Assembly (NCBI GenBank): GCA_001512915.1
Contig: LFTC01000066.1
Location: forward strand, 8,656 to 72,655
DNA length: 64,000 bases
Direction: 5' to 3'
Origin: Clostridiales bacterium DTU083
GTDB lineage: Bacteria; Bacillota; Clostridia; Caldicoprobacterales; DTU083
Shown here piece by piece: positions 10,920 through 23,462 of this stretch; positions within the stretch are counted from its first letter, which is position 1, and every line of letters begins with the position of its first letter. The translations under genes and the position numbers were made by a program. A model generated the notes under the pieces. The model was not told the DNA's origin. It saw only the letters and a list, made by a program, of their open reading frames with translations, and ran no database searches.

Positions 10920-11468
10920 ATGGAAGATATTTCACTTCATCTGCTGGATCTGGCTCAGAATTCGATTGCAGCCGAAGCTACTCTTGTTGAGATTTACATA
11001 AAGGAGATTACTGAAAAAGGCTGCATGTATTTGCGGATCCATGATAATGGAAAGGGCATGGATCAACAACAGTTGGATAAAATATCCGATCCTTTTTATA
11101 CTACGCGTACTTCACGCAAAGTCGGCCTGGGAGTACCATTATTCAAAGCCTCAGCCGAAGCTACTGGAGGCTATATGCGAATAAATTCAGCCCAAAATAA
11201 GGGTACAATTTTGGAGGCTTTGTTTTATACCAATCATATAGATTGCCTGCCTTTAGGTAAACCGGAAGAATCTTTGGCTGCCTTAATTTTTCTTAATTCG
11301 GAAGTCGATTTTGTTTACTGCCATGAGGTTAACAGCAGGCAATTCCGATTTGACACCCGTGAAGTACGTAAGATCTTAGGCGAAGTGAGCATCACAGAAC
11401 CGGAAGTTATAGACTGGATAAAAAAACATATAAAGAGCGGTCTTGATGAGTTATATGGAGGTGCATAG
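10920..11468 (+). CDS. GHKL (histidine-kinase-type) ATP-binding protein in the hydrogenase operon
   Basis: DLAQNSIAAEA, DNGKGMD, DPFYTTRTSRKVGLGVPLFKASAEATGG. Confidence 0.85.
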   Translation: MEDISLHLLDLAQNSIAAEATLVEIYIKEITEKGCMYLRIHDNGKGMDQQQLDKISDPFYTTRTSRKVGLGVPLFKASAEATGGYMRINSAQNKGTILEALFYTNHIDCLPLGKPEESLAALIFLNSEVDFVYCHEVNSRQFRFDTREVRKILGEVSITEPEVIDWIKKHIKSGLDELYGGA

Positions 11469-11471
11469 AAT

Positions 11472-11840
11472 ATGAAGTCTCTGAAGGAATTGGAAGAAAT
11501 TAAACAGAGAACATTGGATTCTGTTAATTTAAGAAAAGATAGAACAGGCGGAACCCGCATTGTGGTAGGAATGGCCACATGCGGAATAGCAGCTGGTGCT
11601 CGTCCGGTTCTGTTAGCCTTTCTAGAAGAAGTAAAAAAAAGAAATCTTGGTGATGTGACTGTTTCTCAGACCGGCTGTATCGGTGTGTGCCGCTTGGAAC
11701 CAATGGTTGAAGTTTACCGGCCTGGAGAAGAGAAGGTCACCTATGTGAAAATGACTCCTGAAAAGGTAAAAAGGATTGTTGCAGAACATATTGTAAACGG
11801 CCAGATTGTAACTGAGTATACAATTGGAGCCGCAGAGTAG
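11472..11840 (+). CDS. Thioredoxin-like [2Fe-2S] ferredoxin
   Basis: GMATCGIAAGARPVL...VSQTGCIGVCRLEPMVEVYRPG. Confidence 0.88.
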   Translation: MKSLKELEEIKQRTLDSVNLRKDRTGGTRIVVGMATCGIAAGARPVLLAFLEEVKKRNLGDVTVSQTGCIGVCRLEPMVEVYRPGEEKVTYVKMTPEKVKRIVAEHIVNGQIVTEYTIGAAE

Positions 11841-11868
11841 TAACAGATTTGAACAAGGAGGGTTTCAA

Positions 11869-13665
11869 ATGGAATTTTTTCGTTCCCATGTTTTAATTTG
11901 CGGAGGAACAGGCTGCCATTCTTCCGGCTCTGCGGATGTAATGGAGACTTTCAAAACTGAGCTTGAAAAACATAATTTGGAGAAAGAAATCAAGCTGGTT
12001 CAGACCGGCTGTTTTGGGTTGTGTGCCGTTGGGCCTGTTGTAATTGTTTATCCGGAAGGAGCCTTTTATAGCAGAATAACAGCTGATGATGTACCAAGAA
12101 TTGTAACTGAACACTTGCTTAAAGGAAGAATTGTAACTGATCTGCTCTATCATGACAGTATTCATGAAGACGAAGTTATTAAATCTCTTAATGAAGTAGA
12201 GTTTTATAAAAAACAAAAGCGTATTGCTTTGCGCAACTGCGGTGTAATTGATCCGGAAAACATTGATGAGTATATTGCTTTTGATGGTTATAAAGCTTTA
12301 GGTAAAGTTCTGCTTGAGATGACGCCCGAGGAAACCATTGAAATTATTAAAGCTTCCGGGCTGAGAGGCAGAGGCGGTGCCGGATTCCCAACCGGGCTTA
12401 AATGGGAGTTTACTGCCAAAGCTGAAAGCGATAAAAAATATGTGTGTTGCAATGCGGATGAAGGCGATCCCGGAGCTTTTATGGACAGAAGTATTCTTGA
12501 AGGGGATCCCCACAGCGTTCTGGAAGCTATGACAATTGCCGGATACGCAGTAGGGGCAGACCAAGGATATATCTATGTAAGAGCGGAATATCCCATTGCA
12601 GTTAAACGGCTGACTATAGCAATAGGCCAGGCCAGAGAAGCGGGTTTGCTTGGCAAAAATATATTTGGAACGGATTTCAGCTTTGATATAGAATTAAGGC
12701 TGGGTGCAGGTGCGTTTGTTTGTGGTGAGGAAACTGCACTAATGGCTTCAATAGAAGGTTATAGAGGTGAACCAAGACCCAGGCCGCCTTTCCCGGCAGT
12801 TAAAGGTGTATTTGGCAAACCTACTTTATTGAATAACGTAGAAACTTATGCCAATATTCCGCAGATCATCCTTAATGGACCTGAATGGTTCCAAACCATA
12901 GGGACAGAAAAAAGCAAAGGAACCAAAGTATTCGCATTGGGCGGCAAAATCAACAATACCGGACTTGTCGAAGTACCCATGGGTACAACATTGAGGGAAA
13001 TTATTTATGAAGTTGGCGGCGGTATTCCAAATGGCAAAAAATTCAAAGCTGCACAAACAGGAGGTCCCTCAGGCGGATGTATACCTGTAGAGCATCTGGA
13101 TACACCCATAGACTATGATTCACTTGCAAAAGTTGGATCAATGATGGGATCCGGCGGCCTGATCGTAATGGATGAAGACAATTGCATGGTGGATATAGCC
13201 AGATTCTTCCTTGACTTTACTGTAGATGAATCTTGCGGAAAATGTCCTCCTTGCCGTATTGGAACAAAACGCATGCTTGAAATTCTGGATCGGATAGTTG
13301 AAGGTAAAGGAGAAGAGGGAGACATTGAAAAGCTGGAGGAGCTGGGAAAAACAATCAAGTCTGCATCACTCTGCGGTCTTGGACAAACTGCGCCCAATCC
13401 AGTTTTGAGCACCCTTCAATACTTCAGAGATGAATATGAGGCTCATATCCGGGATAAGAGATGTCCTGCCGGTGTATGCCAGAAATTGCTGCAAATAATT
13501 ATCCAGGCTGATCTATGCAAGGGATGCGGGCTTTGTGTCAAAGTATGTCCTGTGGATGCAATCTCTGGAGAACGCAGGAGTCCTCATACTATAGATCAAA
13601 GCAAGTGCATAAAGTGTGGTGCTTGCTTGGAGAAATGTCCCTTCAAGGCCATAGTGAAGGGCTAA
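11869..13665 (+). CDS. NuoF-type flavoprotein subunit of bifurcating hydrogenase (HydB)
   Basis: N-terminal [2Fe-2S] domain, GLRGRGGAGFPTGLKWEF, CNADEGDPGAFMDR, ESCGKCPPCRIGT, C-terminal 2x[4Fe-4S]; ATG 11869 after GGAGGG. Confidence 0.95.
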   Translation: MEFFRSHVLICGGTGCHSSGSADVMETFKTELEKHNLEKEIKLVQTGCFGLCAVGPVVIVYPEGAFYSRITADDVPRIVTEHLLKGRIVTDLLYHDSIHEDEVIKSLNEVEFYKKQKRIALRNCGVIDPENIDEYIAFDGYKALGKVLLEMTPEETIEIIKASGLRGRGGAGFPTGLKWEFTAKAESDKKYVCCNADEGDPGAFMDRSILEGDPHSVLEAMTIAGYAVGADQGYIYVRAEYPIAVKRLTIAIGQAREAGLLGKNIFGTDFSFDIELRLGAGAFVCGEETALMASIEGYRGEPRPRPPFPAVKGVFGKPTLLNNVETYANIPQIILNGPEWFQTIGTEKSKGTKVFALGGKINNTGLVEVPMGTTLREIIYEVGGGIPNGKKFKAAQTGGPSGGCIPVEHLDTPIDYDSLAKVGSMMGSGGLIVMDEDNCMVDIARFFLDFTVDESCGKCPPCRIGTKRMLEILDRIVEGKGEEGDIEKLEELGKTIKSASLCGLGQTAPNPVLSTLQYFRDEYEAHIRDKRCPAGVCQKLLQIIIQADLCKGCGLCVKVCPVDAISGERRSPHTIDQSKCIKCGACLEKCPFKAIVKG

Positions 13666-13692
13666 AGTTTAACGAAAAGGGGAGTGACAAAT

Positions 13693-15432
13693 ATGGAAAT
13701 GGTAAAGTTAACCATAGATGGCATCCAGGTAGAGGTTCCCAAGGGAACAACGGTATTGGAAGCAGCCCGGTCCGCTAATATTCAGATACCTACCTTATGT
13801 TACTTGAAGGGAATAAATGAAATAGGAGCTTGCCGTATGTGCCTAGTAGAGGTTAAAGGGGCACGTAATTTGCAGGCTTCATGCGTATATCCTGTAGCAG
13901 ACGGGATGGAAGTCAGGACAAATACAAAAAAAGTCAGGGAAGCAAGAAAAGTCAATCTGGAATTAATTCTATCCAATCATGACCGCAAATGTCTGACCTG
14001 TGTAAGAAATGAAAATTGTGAGCTGCAGGCTCTGTCCAAGCAATTGGGTGTGGATGATATACGTTATGATGGAGAAAGGATAGATTATGCAGTTGATGAG
14101 CTGTCTCCATCAATTGTGCGTGATCCCAATAAGTGTATTCTGTGCAGACGATGTGTAGCTGCATGCAGAAATGTACAGGGCATTGGTGCTATCGGTGCAA
14201 CAGAAAGAGGATTCCGGACTACTATAGAGCCGGTTTTTGGAAAGTCTCTTTCTGAAGTTAACTGTGTTAATTGCGGGCAGTGCATTGAAGCATGTCCTGT
14301 AGGTGCATTAAGAGAAAAGGATGATACAGAAAGGGTTTGGGATGCAATTAACAATCCTGACCTGCATGTAATTGCACAGACAGCACCGGCTGTACGTGTT
14401 GCCCTGGGTGAAGAGTTTGGAATGCCCATAGGAACCCGTGTTACCGGGAAAATGGTTGCTGCATTGCGCAGACTAGGTTTTGATCGTGTGTTTGATACGG
14501 ACTTTGCTGCCGATCTTACCATAATGGAGGAAGGTACCGAGCTGCTGAACCGGCTGAAGAATAATGGTAAATTGCCGCTTATAACTTCCTGCAGCCCTGG
14601 CTGGATAAAATATTGCGAACATAATTATCCTGAGTTTTTAGATAATTTATCTACCTGTAAATCCCCTCATCAAATGATGGGAGCAGTGGTAAAGTCTTAT
14701 TATGCTGAAAAGCATAGTATAGACCCTGCCAAGATATTTGTGGTCTCAATAATGCCATGTACTGCCAAAAAGTTTGAGGCTAGAAGGCCTGAGCTGAGTT
14801 CAACAGGTTATCCGGATGTGGATGCAGTATTAACTACCAGAGAGCTGGCAAAGATGATAAAGCAGGCTGGTATCGATTTTGTTAAACTGGAAGATGAAGA
14901 GTTCGATCCAACCTTGGGAGATTCCACTGGCGCTGGGGTAATATTTGGCGCAACAGGCGGCGTCATGGAAGCTGCGTTGCGTACTGTGTATGAACTTGTT
15001 ACCGGAAAATCCATTGAGAACTTGGAAATTAATGCTGTTCGTGGTTTAGATGGTGTCAAAGAAGTTGAAGTGCCGCTGGGCGATATTACAATCAAGGCAG
15101 CGGTAGCCCATGGAACTGCCAATGCCAGAGCTTTGCTTGAAAAGGTAAAATCGGGAGAAAAAGAGTATCATTTTATCGAGGTAATGGGATGTCCTGGCGG
15201 TTGTGTCACCGGCGGCGGACAACCAATTGTACCTGCACAGGTTCAGATGGAAATTGATGTTGGAAAAGTACGAGCTGCAGCAATTTATGATGAAGACAGA
15301 TCACTGCCTATTCGAAAATCCCATGAGAATCCCTCAGTTAAGAAGGTTTACGAGGAATATCTGGGCGAACCCAATAGCCAAAAAGCCCATGAATTGCTTC
15401 ATACCCACTATACACCCAGAAGAAAGTTCTAA
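13693..15432 (+). CDS. hydA: Catalytic [FeFe] hydrogenase, NADH-dependent group A type (HydA)
   Basis: N-terminal [2Fe-2S] and multiple [4Fe-4S]; complete H-cluster motifs TSCSPGW, MPCTAKKFEARRP, EVMGCPGGCVTGGGQP. Confidence 0.96.
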   Translation: MEMVKLTIDGIQVEVPKGTTVLEAARSANIQIPTLCYLKGINEIGACRMCLVEVKGARNLQASCVYPVADGMEVRTNTKKVREARKVNLELILSNHDRKCLTCVRNENCELQALSKQLGVDDIRYDGERIDYAVDELSPSIVRDPNKCILCRRCVAACRNVQGIGAIGATERGFRTTIEPVFGKSLSEVNCVNCGQCIEACPVGALREKDDTERVWDAINNPDLHVIAQTAPAVRVALGEEFGMPIGTRVTGKMVAALRRLGFDRVFDTDFAADLTIMEEGTELLNRLKNNGKLPLITSCSPGWIKYCEHNYPEFLDNLSTCKSPHQMMGAVVKSYYAEKHSIDPAKIFVVSIMPCTAKKFEARRPELSSTGYPDVDAVLTTRELAKMIKQAGIDFVKLEDEEFDPTLGDSTGAGVIFGATGGVMEAALRTVYELVTGKSIENLEINAVRGLDGVKEVEVPLGDITIKAAVAHGTANARALLEKVKSGEKEYHFIEVMGCPGGCVTGGGQPIVPAQVQMEIDVGKVRAAAIYDEDRSLPIRKSHENPSVKKVYEEYLGEPNSQKAHELLHTHYTPRRKF

Positions 15433-15446
15433 ATTGAGTTAATATA

Positions 15447-15474
15447 AGGACCGGTTTTATACCGGTTCTTTTTT
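15447..15474 (+). terminator. Terminator of the hydrogenase operon
   Basis: ggaccggt-tttat-accggttc followed by T6. Confidence 0.8.
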
Positions 15475-15549
15475 GCTATTCTAAACATAGACGCAGACAT
15501 TAGTAACTGTTATAATAAAGTGTAATTTTCAGCTGAAAAAGGGATTAAA

Positions 15550-16656
15550 ATGAGAGATATATTAATAAAGAAAGCAGAACAGCTGGGATTTGTGCAGGTG
15601 TCTTTTATTCCTGTACAGCCCTTGCCTGTCTGGGATGAAAAAATTGAAGAACTCAAAGCATCGGATGCGAGCCTTACAGATTACTGGAAAGCCAGAGGCA
15701 TAGTCAGTGATTGCAAGGATGTTATGGAAGATGCTAAAACCATTATTGCAGCAGCATTTCCATATTATCCTGGCACTTGTAGTTTTTCTCAGGGGCAGGG
15801 TTATTATAGTGCTCATTACGCAGCTTATCCTAAGGGAAGAAAATTCATTGCTGAACTGGCAGATCTGCTTAAGGAGGAAGGATATAAAGCTATAATAGAT
15901 CCTCCCTTGCCGGCTAAACAGATAGCATTTATAGGCGGTCTGGGGAAGTTTGGAAAGAATAGTTTGATTTATAGTAGTAAGTTTGGATCTTACATTACAC
16001 TGCATATAATTTTGACTGATGCAGAAATAACTTATGATAACATAGAATCTGGCAGATTAACAGACTGCGGAAAATGCAGGCTGTGTATAGATGCCTGCCC
16101 TATGCAGGCTATTACAGAGGAAGGTGTTGTGATTGCCAACAAATGCATGCGCTTTTATATGTTAACATCCGGGATAATACCCATTGAAATCCGGGAAAGA
16201 ATAGGTAATCGAATAGTAGGATGTGATGAATGTCAGAAAGTCTGTCCCAGAAATCAGGCTGTCATAAAACGATATGGAACTATTCATGAAAAAATCTGTT
16301 TATTTGATATAAAAAAAATATTGGGCGATGCCGGGACAGGTTTAAAAAAACATATGGACCTAATAGGCCAGCATATAGGAAGAAATTATGCCCGTGCCAG
16401 AAAAGTATTGTCAATGATTATTATCGCAGCCGGTAATTCCGGAGACGATTCCTATGTTCCGCTATTGGCTGATACTCTCAATTATGATTATCCTCCTGTT
16501 CGTGCTCATAGTGCCTGGGCTATAGGAAAGCTTGGGGGAACAAAAGCGAAGGAAGTGCTCTTAAACGCCTTAAGAAAGGAAAACAATCCTGATGTTAAAC
16601 AGGAAATCCTTTTAGCTTTAGACAGAATAACAAAAAATGACCATATTCCCGATTAA
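15550..16656 (+). CDS. queG: Epoxyqueuosine reductase QueG
   Basis: CGKCRLCIDACPMQAI, VGCDECQKVCPRN, C-terminal HEAT-like repeats. Confidence 0.92.
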   Translation: MRDILIKKAEQLGFVQVSFIPVQPLPVWDEKIEELKASDASLTDYWKARGIVSDCKDVMEDAKTIIAAAFPYYPGTCSFSQGQGYYSAHYAAYPKGRKFIAELADLLKEEGYKAIIDPPLPAKQIAFIGGLGKFGKNSLIYSSKFGSYITLHIILTDAEITYDNIESGRLTDCGKCRLCIDACPMQAITEEGVVIANKCMRFYMLTSGIIPIEIRERIGNRIVGCDECQKVCPRNQAVIKRYGTIHEKICLFDIKKILGDAGTGLKKHMDLIGQHIGRNYARARKVLSMIIIAAGNSGDDSYVPLLADTLNYDYPPVRAHSAWAIGKLGGTKAKEVLLNALRKENNPDVKQEILLALDRITKNDHIPD

Positions 16657-16765
16657 TTCAGCATTTATTACACATATTTATATAAAATAGCAGGAATTGG
16701 ATAGTATATGTCGAATAAAATTTTTAGCACTTCTTGCCCCATGTTTAATTTTTGGAGGGAGAATA

Positions 16766-17194
16766 GTGGAACATTTTTTTAGTGCATTGAATAGAAATAA
16801 TGAAATTGATTTGGATGCTGCCAGCAAAGTAAATGATAAAGATAATTTGTACGTTAGCAAAAAGGTCATTGATAAGATTTCAAAGTACTTGGAAAGAACA
16901 CCACCAGTGCTTCGATGCAGTGAAATCAGTGAAGAGGGATGGTTTAATAAAAAGGAGAGCTACATTCGAAAGCGCCTTAGATATAATCGAAAGGAAGGAA
17001 GATATCAGCTGGGAATAAGCAATTTATATCGCAGTTTTGATGGAAAACGAATTTCCCGATATCTTCTTTATTGGCTGTATGACAGAGATATATGCCATAT
17101 AAATAATAATATGCCGCTGGAACCAGAAGGTGAGACCGTACCGACAGATACAATAACTCGGCTTTACCAAATAGTTGATGTAGACCAATTTTAG
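16766..17194 (+). CDS. Hypothetical protein, no recognised family
   Basis: GTG start with GGAGGG RBS (16754-16759); 142 aa charged protein; longer track start at 16697 lacks an obvious RBS. Confidence 0.55.
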   Translation: MEHFFSALNRNNEIDLDAASKVNDKDNLYVSKKVIDKISKYLERTPPVLRCSEISEEGWFNKKESYIRKRLRYNRKEGRYQLGISNLYRSFDGKRISRYLLYWLYDRDICHINNNMPLEPEGETVPTDTITRLYQIVDVDQF

Positions 17195-17201
17195 ATTAAT
17201 C

Positions 17202-17229
17202 GGAAAGGATAATCGTCCTTTCCTTTTTT
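17202..17229 (+). terminator. Rho-independent terminator
   Basis: ggaaagga-taatcg-tcctttcc followed by a T run. Confidence 0.85.
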
Positions 17230-17240
17230 ATGTAAAATGT

Positions 17241-17268
17241 TTGCCTGCAGGATAAAGAATGATATAAT
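17241..17268 (+). promoter_or_regulatory. SigA-type promoter of parE-parC
   Basis: TTGCCT-16-TATAAT. Confidence 0.6.
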
Positions 17269-17270
17269 GA

Positions 17271-19271
<2,001 letters not shown>

Positions 19272-19274
19272 TAC

Positions 19275-21737
19275 ATGGCAAGAAAAAAGCAAACATTTTA
19301 CATACAAAATCCCGACAAAGTAATAAGCAAACCAATGGAAAGAATTATGCATGATTCAATGATGCCCTATGCTGAATATGTAATCATGGAAAGGGCTTTG
19401 CCCAGAGTAGAAGATGGGTTAAAACCTGTTCAACGGCGAATCTTGTATACCATGCATGAATTGGCATTAACACCCGAAAAACCATACAAGAAATCAGCCA
19501 GAATAGTCGGCGATACCCTGGGTAAATATCATCCCCATGGCGATACTTCCGTATATGATGCCATGGTCCGTATGGCACAGGAATTCAATATGCGCTACCC
19601 TTTGGTAGACGGACATGGAAATTTTGGCTCCATCGATGGCGATTCAGCTGCAGCCATGCGTTATACTGAGGCTCGTATGACCCCTCTGGCTCTCGAACTG
19701 TTGCGTGATTTGGAGAAGAATACTGTAACTTTCAGTTTAAATTTTGATGATTCGATGAAGGAACCGGATGTTTTACCAGGCCGCTACCCAAATCTTTTGG
19801 TCAATGGTTCTTCTGGAATTGCGGTGGGCTTGGCCACCAACATTCCGCCCCATAATTTAGGCGAAGTAATTGACGGCGTTATAGCAGTGATAGATAATCC
19901 TGATATTACAATTGAAGAATTGAATAGAATCATTCCTGGGCCTGACTTTCCTACAGGTGGTATAATCATAGGCAGTGAAGAAATAAAGAATGCTTATTTA
20001 ACAGGAAAAGGGAGAATACTCCTTAGGGCAAAAGTGGAGATAGAAAATTTGTCTGGCGGCAAGAAACAACTGGTAATTACCGAGCTGCCTTACCAGGTAA
20101 ATAAATCAGCACTCCTGGAAAAAATACTGCGTTTAAGTGAGGAGAAAAAGGGAATACTAACAGGCATATCGGATATCAGGGATGAATCAGACCGAAATGG
20201 AATACGTGCAGTTATTGAAATAAAAAAAGACGGCGATGCAGAAAAAATACTGAACTACCTATACAAGTATTCAGATCTCCAGCTAACTTTCGGGGTGAAC
20301 ATGGTAGCCATTGCCGATGGCAGACCCCGGCAGTTAGGCCTGAAAGCCATTTTGGAGTATTATATCAAACACCAGAAAAATGTTGTAACTAATAGAACTA
20401 AATATGACCTTGAACGGGCAATAACACGTGCACACATACTTGAAGGACTGCTTACAGCCATTAGAAATATAGATAAGGTTATTCTTATAATCCGCAAATC
20501 AAAGAATCCGAAAGAAGCCCGGCTGAAGCTGATGAGTGAATTTGCTTTTACGGAAACCCAAGCCCAGGCTATTTTGGATATGAGACTTCAAAAACTGACA
20601 AACTTGGAATCAATCTCCTTGGAAAAAGAATACGCTCAGGTTAAGAAAACCATAGAGCAATTAAAGGCCATTTTGGATTCGGAAGCTAAGCTGATGAAGG
20701 TGATCAAATCAGAATTGCTGGCTGTTAAAAAGCAGTTTGCAGATAAGAGGCGTACTTTAATCATAGAAGATAGCTCTAAAGCCGAAATAAAAACAGAGGA
20801 CATAATACTGGTTGAGGATGTTGTAATAGCTCTGACTCATAATCAGGATATAAAAAGGATACCTATGCGGTCCTTCCAGCGTTCAATATTAGATGTGGAA
20901 GCTGTGGAAACCAGGGAATTGGATTACATAGAGTTTCTGGAAGAATCTGCTACCGATCATAAAATTTTGCTGTTTACTGACACAGGCAATTGCTACAGTA
21001 TTACCGGCATGGATATTCCTGAGGCAAAATGGAGGGAAAAGGGTGTACAATTGGCACAGCTAATAAGCGGTTTCGATAAGACGGAACGCATTGTTGGTTT
21101 AATTTCTGTTGATGACTTTAATAATCATAATAATCGCTTTGTGCAGTTCTATACAGAAGGCGGCATGATTAAGCGTACTTCCTTAAAGGAATATGAATCC
21201 AGGTTTAGCAAGATTCAAGCATGCCGGCTTAGAAATGGCGACCGCGTCGTAGCAGTGGAACTCACTGAGGGAAATTCCGATATATTAATCGTAACTGAAA
21301 TGGGTATGAGCATATGCTTTAAAGGAAGTGAGGTAAATCCAACAGGAAGAACGACTATCGGTGTTAAAGCCGTCCAATTAAAGAATAATGATAAAGTAAT
21401 CTTTGCACAGGAAGTCGATGAAGAGGGAGAAGTAATCGTAGTAACCGACAGAGGATTTGTCAAACGCACTCTTATATCGGACTATGTAAGACAGGGCAGA
21501 GGTGGAGTAGGATTTAAAACAATCACCTTTTCACGCAGCGGTACTAACGGCCGGACCCTGGTTAATGCATTTTATGTAAAAGAATCTTATGAGATTATTT
21601 TAATGCAGCGGGATGGTACAACTAACCGGCTGGATGTGGATAGTCTTCCAATAGAAAAACGAGACGGTAAAGGCCATCCTGTGGCCATGGTATTGATGGA
21701 TAATGAAGTGATTTCTGCATATAGAAATTATAATTAG
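19275..21737 (+). CDS. parC: Type IIA topoisomerase subunit A (topoisomerase IV ParC-type)
   Basis: [56 protein letters not shown]; follows parE. Confidence 0.85.
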   Translation: MARKKQTFYIQNPDKVISKPMERIMHDSMMPYAEYVIMERALPRVEDGLKPVQRRILYTMHELALTPEKPYKKSARIVGDTLGKYHPHGDTSVYDAMVRMAQEFNMRYPLVDGHGNFGSIDGDSAAAMRYTEARMTPLALELLRDLEKNTVTFSLNFDDSMKEPDVLPGRYPNLLVNGSSGIAVGLATNIPPHNLGEVIDGVIAVIDNPDITIEELNRIIPGPDFPTGGIIIGSEEIKNAYLTGKGRILLRAKVEIENLSGGKKQLVITELPYQVNKSALLEKILRLSEEKKGILTGISDIRDESDRNGIRAVIEIKKDGDAEKILNYLYKYSDLQLTFGVNMVAIADGRPRQLGLKAILEYYIKHQKNVVTNRTKYDLERAITRAHILEGLLTAIRNIDKVILIIRKSKNPKEARLKLMSEFAFTETQAQAILDMRLQKLTNLESISLEKEYAQVKKTIEQLKAILDSEAKLMKVIKSELLAVKKQFADKRRTLIIEDSSKAEIKTEDIILVEDVVIALTHNQDIKRIPMRSFQRSILDVEAVETRELDYIEFLEESATDHKILLFTDTGNCYSITGMDIPEAKWREKGVQLAQLISGFDKTERIVGLISVDDFNNHNNRFVQFYTEGGMIKRTSLKEYESRFSKIQACRLRNGDRVVAVELTEGNSDILIVTEMGMSICFKGSEVNPTGRTTIGVKAVQLKNNDKVIFAQEVDEEGEVIVVTDRGFVKRTLISDYVRQGRGGVGFKTITFSRSGTNGRTLVNAFYVKESYEIILMQRDGTTNRLDVDSLPIEKRDGKGHPVAMVLMDNEVISAYRNYN

Positions 21738-21753
21738 AGCTAGGCAAGGCGGC

Positions 21754-21778
21754 AGCCCCCGTTCACGGGGCTGTTTTT
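21754..21778 (+). terminator. Terminator after parC
   Basis: agcccc-cgttcac-ggggct followed by gttttta. Confidence 0.75.
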
Positions 21779-21871
21779 ATTTTAATAGTTTATCGGACAC
21801 CTTGCTTTAACAAGACATTTTTTGTCATACCTGTCATATTACTAAAATACATTAATAGCGAGGTGTTCTAT

Positions 21872-22645
21872 ATGAAAGTGATAGTAATATCTAGAAATCT
21901 GTTTTTGAGACTTTTGTCATCATTTTTAATTATTCTTCTGTCTTTCATAATGGTTAATGCCAAAAAAAATGATGTTTTTCCTGCTTTTTTTAACATGAAA
22001 AAGGAATTGCCTATATACTCAGTTGCTACAGATGAAAAAAAGATTGCAATTTCCTTTGATGCTGCTTGGGGGGCGGAGTACACGCAAAAAATACTGGATA
22101 TTTTGGAGGAAAGAAATATAAAAACCACCTTTTTTCTGGTGGGATTTTGGATAGACAAGTATCCGGAGCGCGTAAAGGAAATAGCGGAACGAGGTCATGA
22201 AGTTGCAAATCATTCAACCACACATCCTGAAATGTCCAAATTAAGCCGTGATCAAATAATAACCGAAATTAAAACAACTCAAGAGAAAATTGAAAAATTA
22301 GCAGGGGTTAGAGCAGTTCGATTATTTCGTCCTCCCTTTGGGGATTATAATGATCTCTTGATTCAAACATGCAGAGAAATTGATTTTCATGTAATCCAAT
22401 GGGATGTGGATTCTCTTGATTGGAAGGAATTAGGTGTGGATCATATGTTTAATAGAGTAATTAAAAATGTAGGAAACGGTTCGATAGTACTTTTTCATAA
22501 CAATGCCAAATACATAACTGAAGCCCTGCCATTGATTCTGGATCACTTATTGGCTGAAGGGTATGAAATAGTACCTGTTTCCGAGCTTATATACAAACAG
22601 AACTATCGAATTGATCATACCGGTCGTCAGCATCCGGACATGTAA
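21872..22645 (+). CDS. Polysaccharide deacetylase family protein, PdaB-like
   Basis: N-terminal signal/TM; SFDAAWG, HEVANHSTTHPEM, FRPPFGDYND, WDVDSLDWKE; RBS aggtg before ATG 21872. Confidence 0.8.
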   Translation: MKVIVISRNLFLRLLSSFLIILLSFIMVNAKKNDVFPAFFNMKKELPIYSVATDEKKIAISFDAAWGAEYTQKILDILEERNIKTTFFLVGFWIDKYPERVKEIAERGHEVANHSTTHPEMSKLSRDQIITEIKTTQEKIEKLAGVRAVRLFRPPFGDYNDLLIQTCREIDFHVIQWDVDSLDWKELGVDHMFNRVIKNVGNGSIVLFHNNAKYITEALPLILDHLLAEGYEIVPVSELIYKQNYRIDHTGRQHPDM

Positions 22646-22735
22646 AAAGTAACAGGTCATAAAATTAGAAAGAATCGAATAAGTATAATTTTAGATCTAT
22701 CTACATTGGAAAAGGCAGAAGGGAGAGGGAGGGCA

Positions 22736-23359
22736 ATGACGGAATATACTCCGGATAACAACAATTGGGTATACGTAGCAGGTAAAGTAGATTCACCGGT
22801 TGAATTTAATCATGAAATGTATGGAGAGGGCTTTTACAATTTTTATCTTGCGGTACCTAGACTCAGCAATTATGTGGATCGATTGCCTGTAACCGTATCT
22901 GAGAGGTTATTAGGCAGGTTTAACTTGATTGAAGGAACAGATGTAGTCATCACAGGTCAGTTTCGATCCTATAATAAGCTTATAGACGGTAACAATAGGT
23001 TGGTTTTGACAGTTTTTGTACGTGAGATTGACAAAAAAACAGAAGAGATTATGAACCCTAATCAGATCTTTTTGAATGGTTATATTTGCAAACCGCCAGT
23101 TTATCGGACCACCCCATTCAAGCGAGAGATAGCGGATTTGTTAATTGCAGTAAACCGGGCCTATAACAAGTCGGACTATATACCAACTATTGCTTGGGGA
23201 AGAAACGCTAGATTCTGTCAACAGCTTGAAGTAGGTAACAATCTAAAAATATGGGGGAGGATACAGAGCCGTCCATACCAAAAAAGATTTCCAGATGGTG
23301 AAATTATAGAAAAAGTGGCATATGAGGTTTCGGTGTCCAAAATGGAATTGGTGCGGTAG
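22736..23359 (+). CDS. SSB-like protein with two OB-fold-like segments
   Basis: VYVAGKVDSPVEFNHEMYGEGFYNFYLAVPRLS and FLNGYICKPPVYRTTPFKREIADLLIAVNR...IAWGRNARFCQQLEVGNNLKIWGRIQSR; ATG 22736 after GGAGGG. Confidence 0.65.
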   Translation: MTEYTPDNNNWVYVAGKVDSPVEFNHEMYGEGFYNFYLAVPRLSNYVDRLPVTVSERLLGRFNLIEGTDVVITGQFRSYNKLIDGNNRLVLTVFVREIDKKTEEIMNPNQIFLNGYICKPPVYRTTPFKREIADLLIAVNRAYNKSDYIPTIAWGRNARFCQQLEVGNNLKIWGRIQSRPYQKRFPDGEIIEKVAYEVSVSKMELVR

Positions 23360-23462
23360 GAGGTATGGTTATATATTACATTTTTTGTTTAATTTATTGT
23401 ATTAATGTGTTAAAATAAAGGTACTAGATCTATGCTGGCTCGTTATACTGCTGTCTAAGTTT

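Noticed and set aside
13515-13778. 87-aa plus-strand ORF rich in Cys
   Set aside because: Alternative frame of the hydB C-terminus and hydA start, not a separate ferredoxin.
14085-14522. 145-aa minus-strand ORF
   Set aside because: Antisense to hydA FeS/H-cluster coding region.
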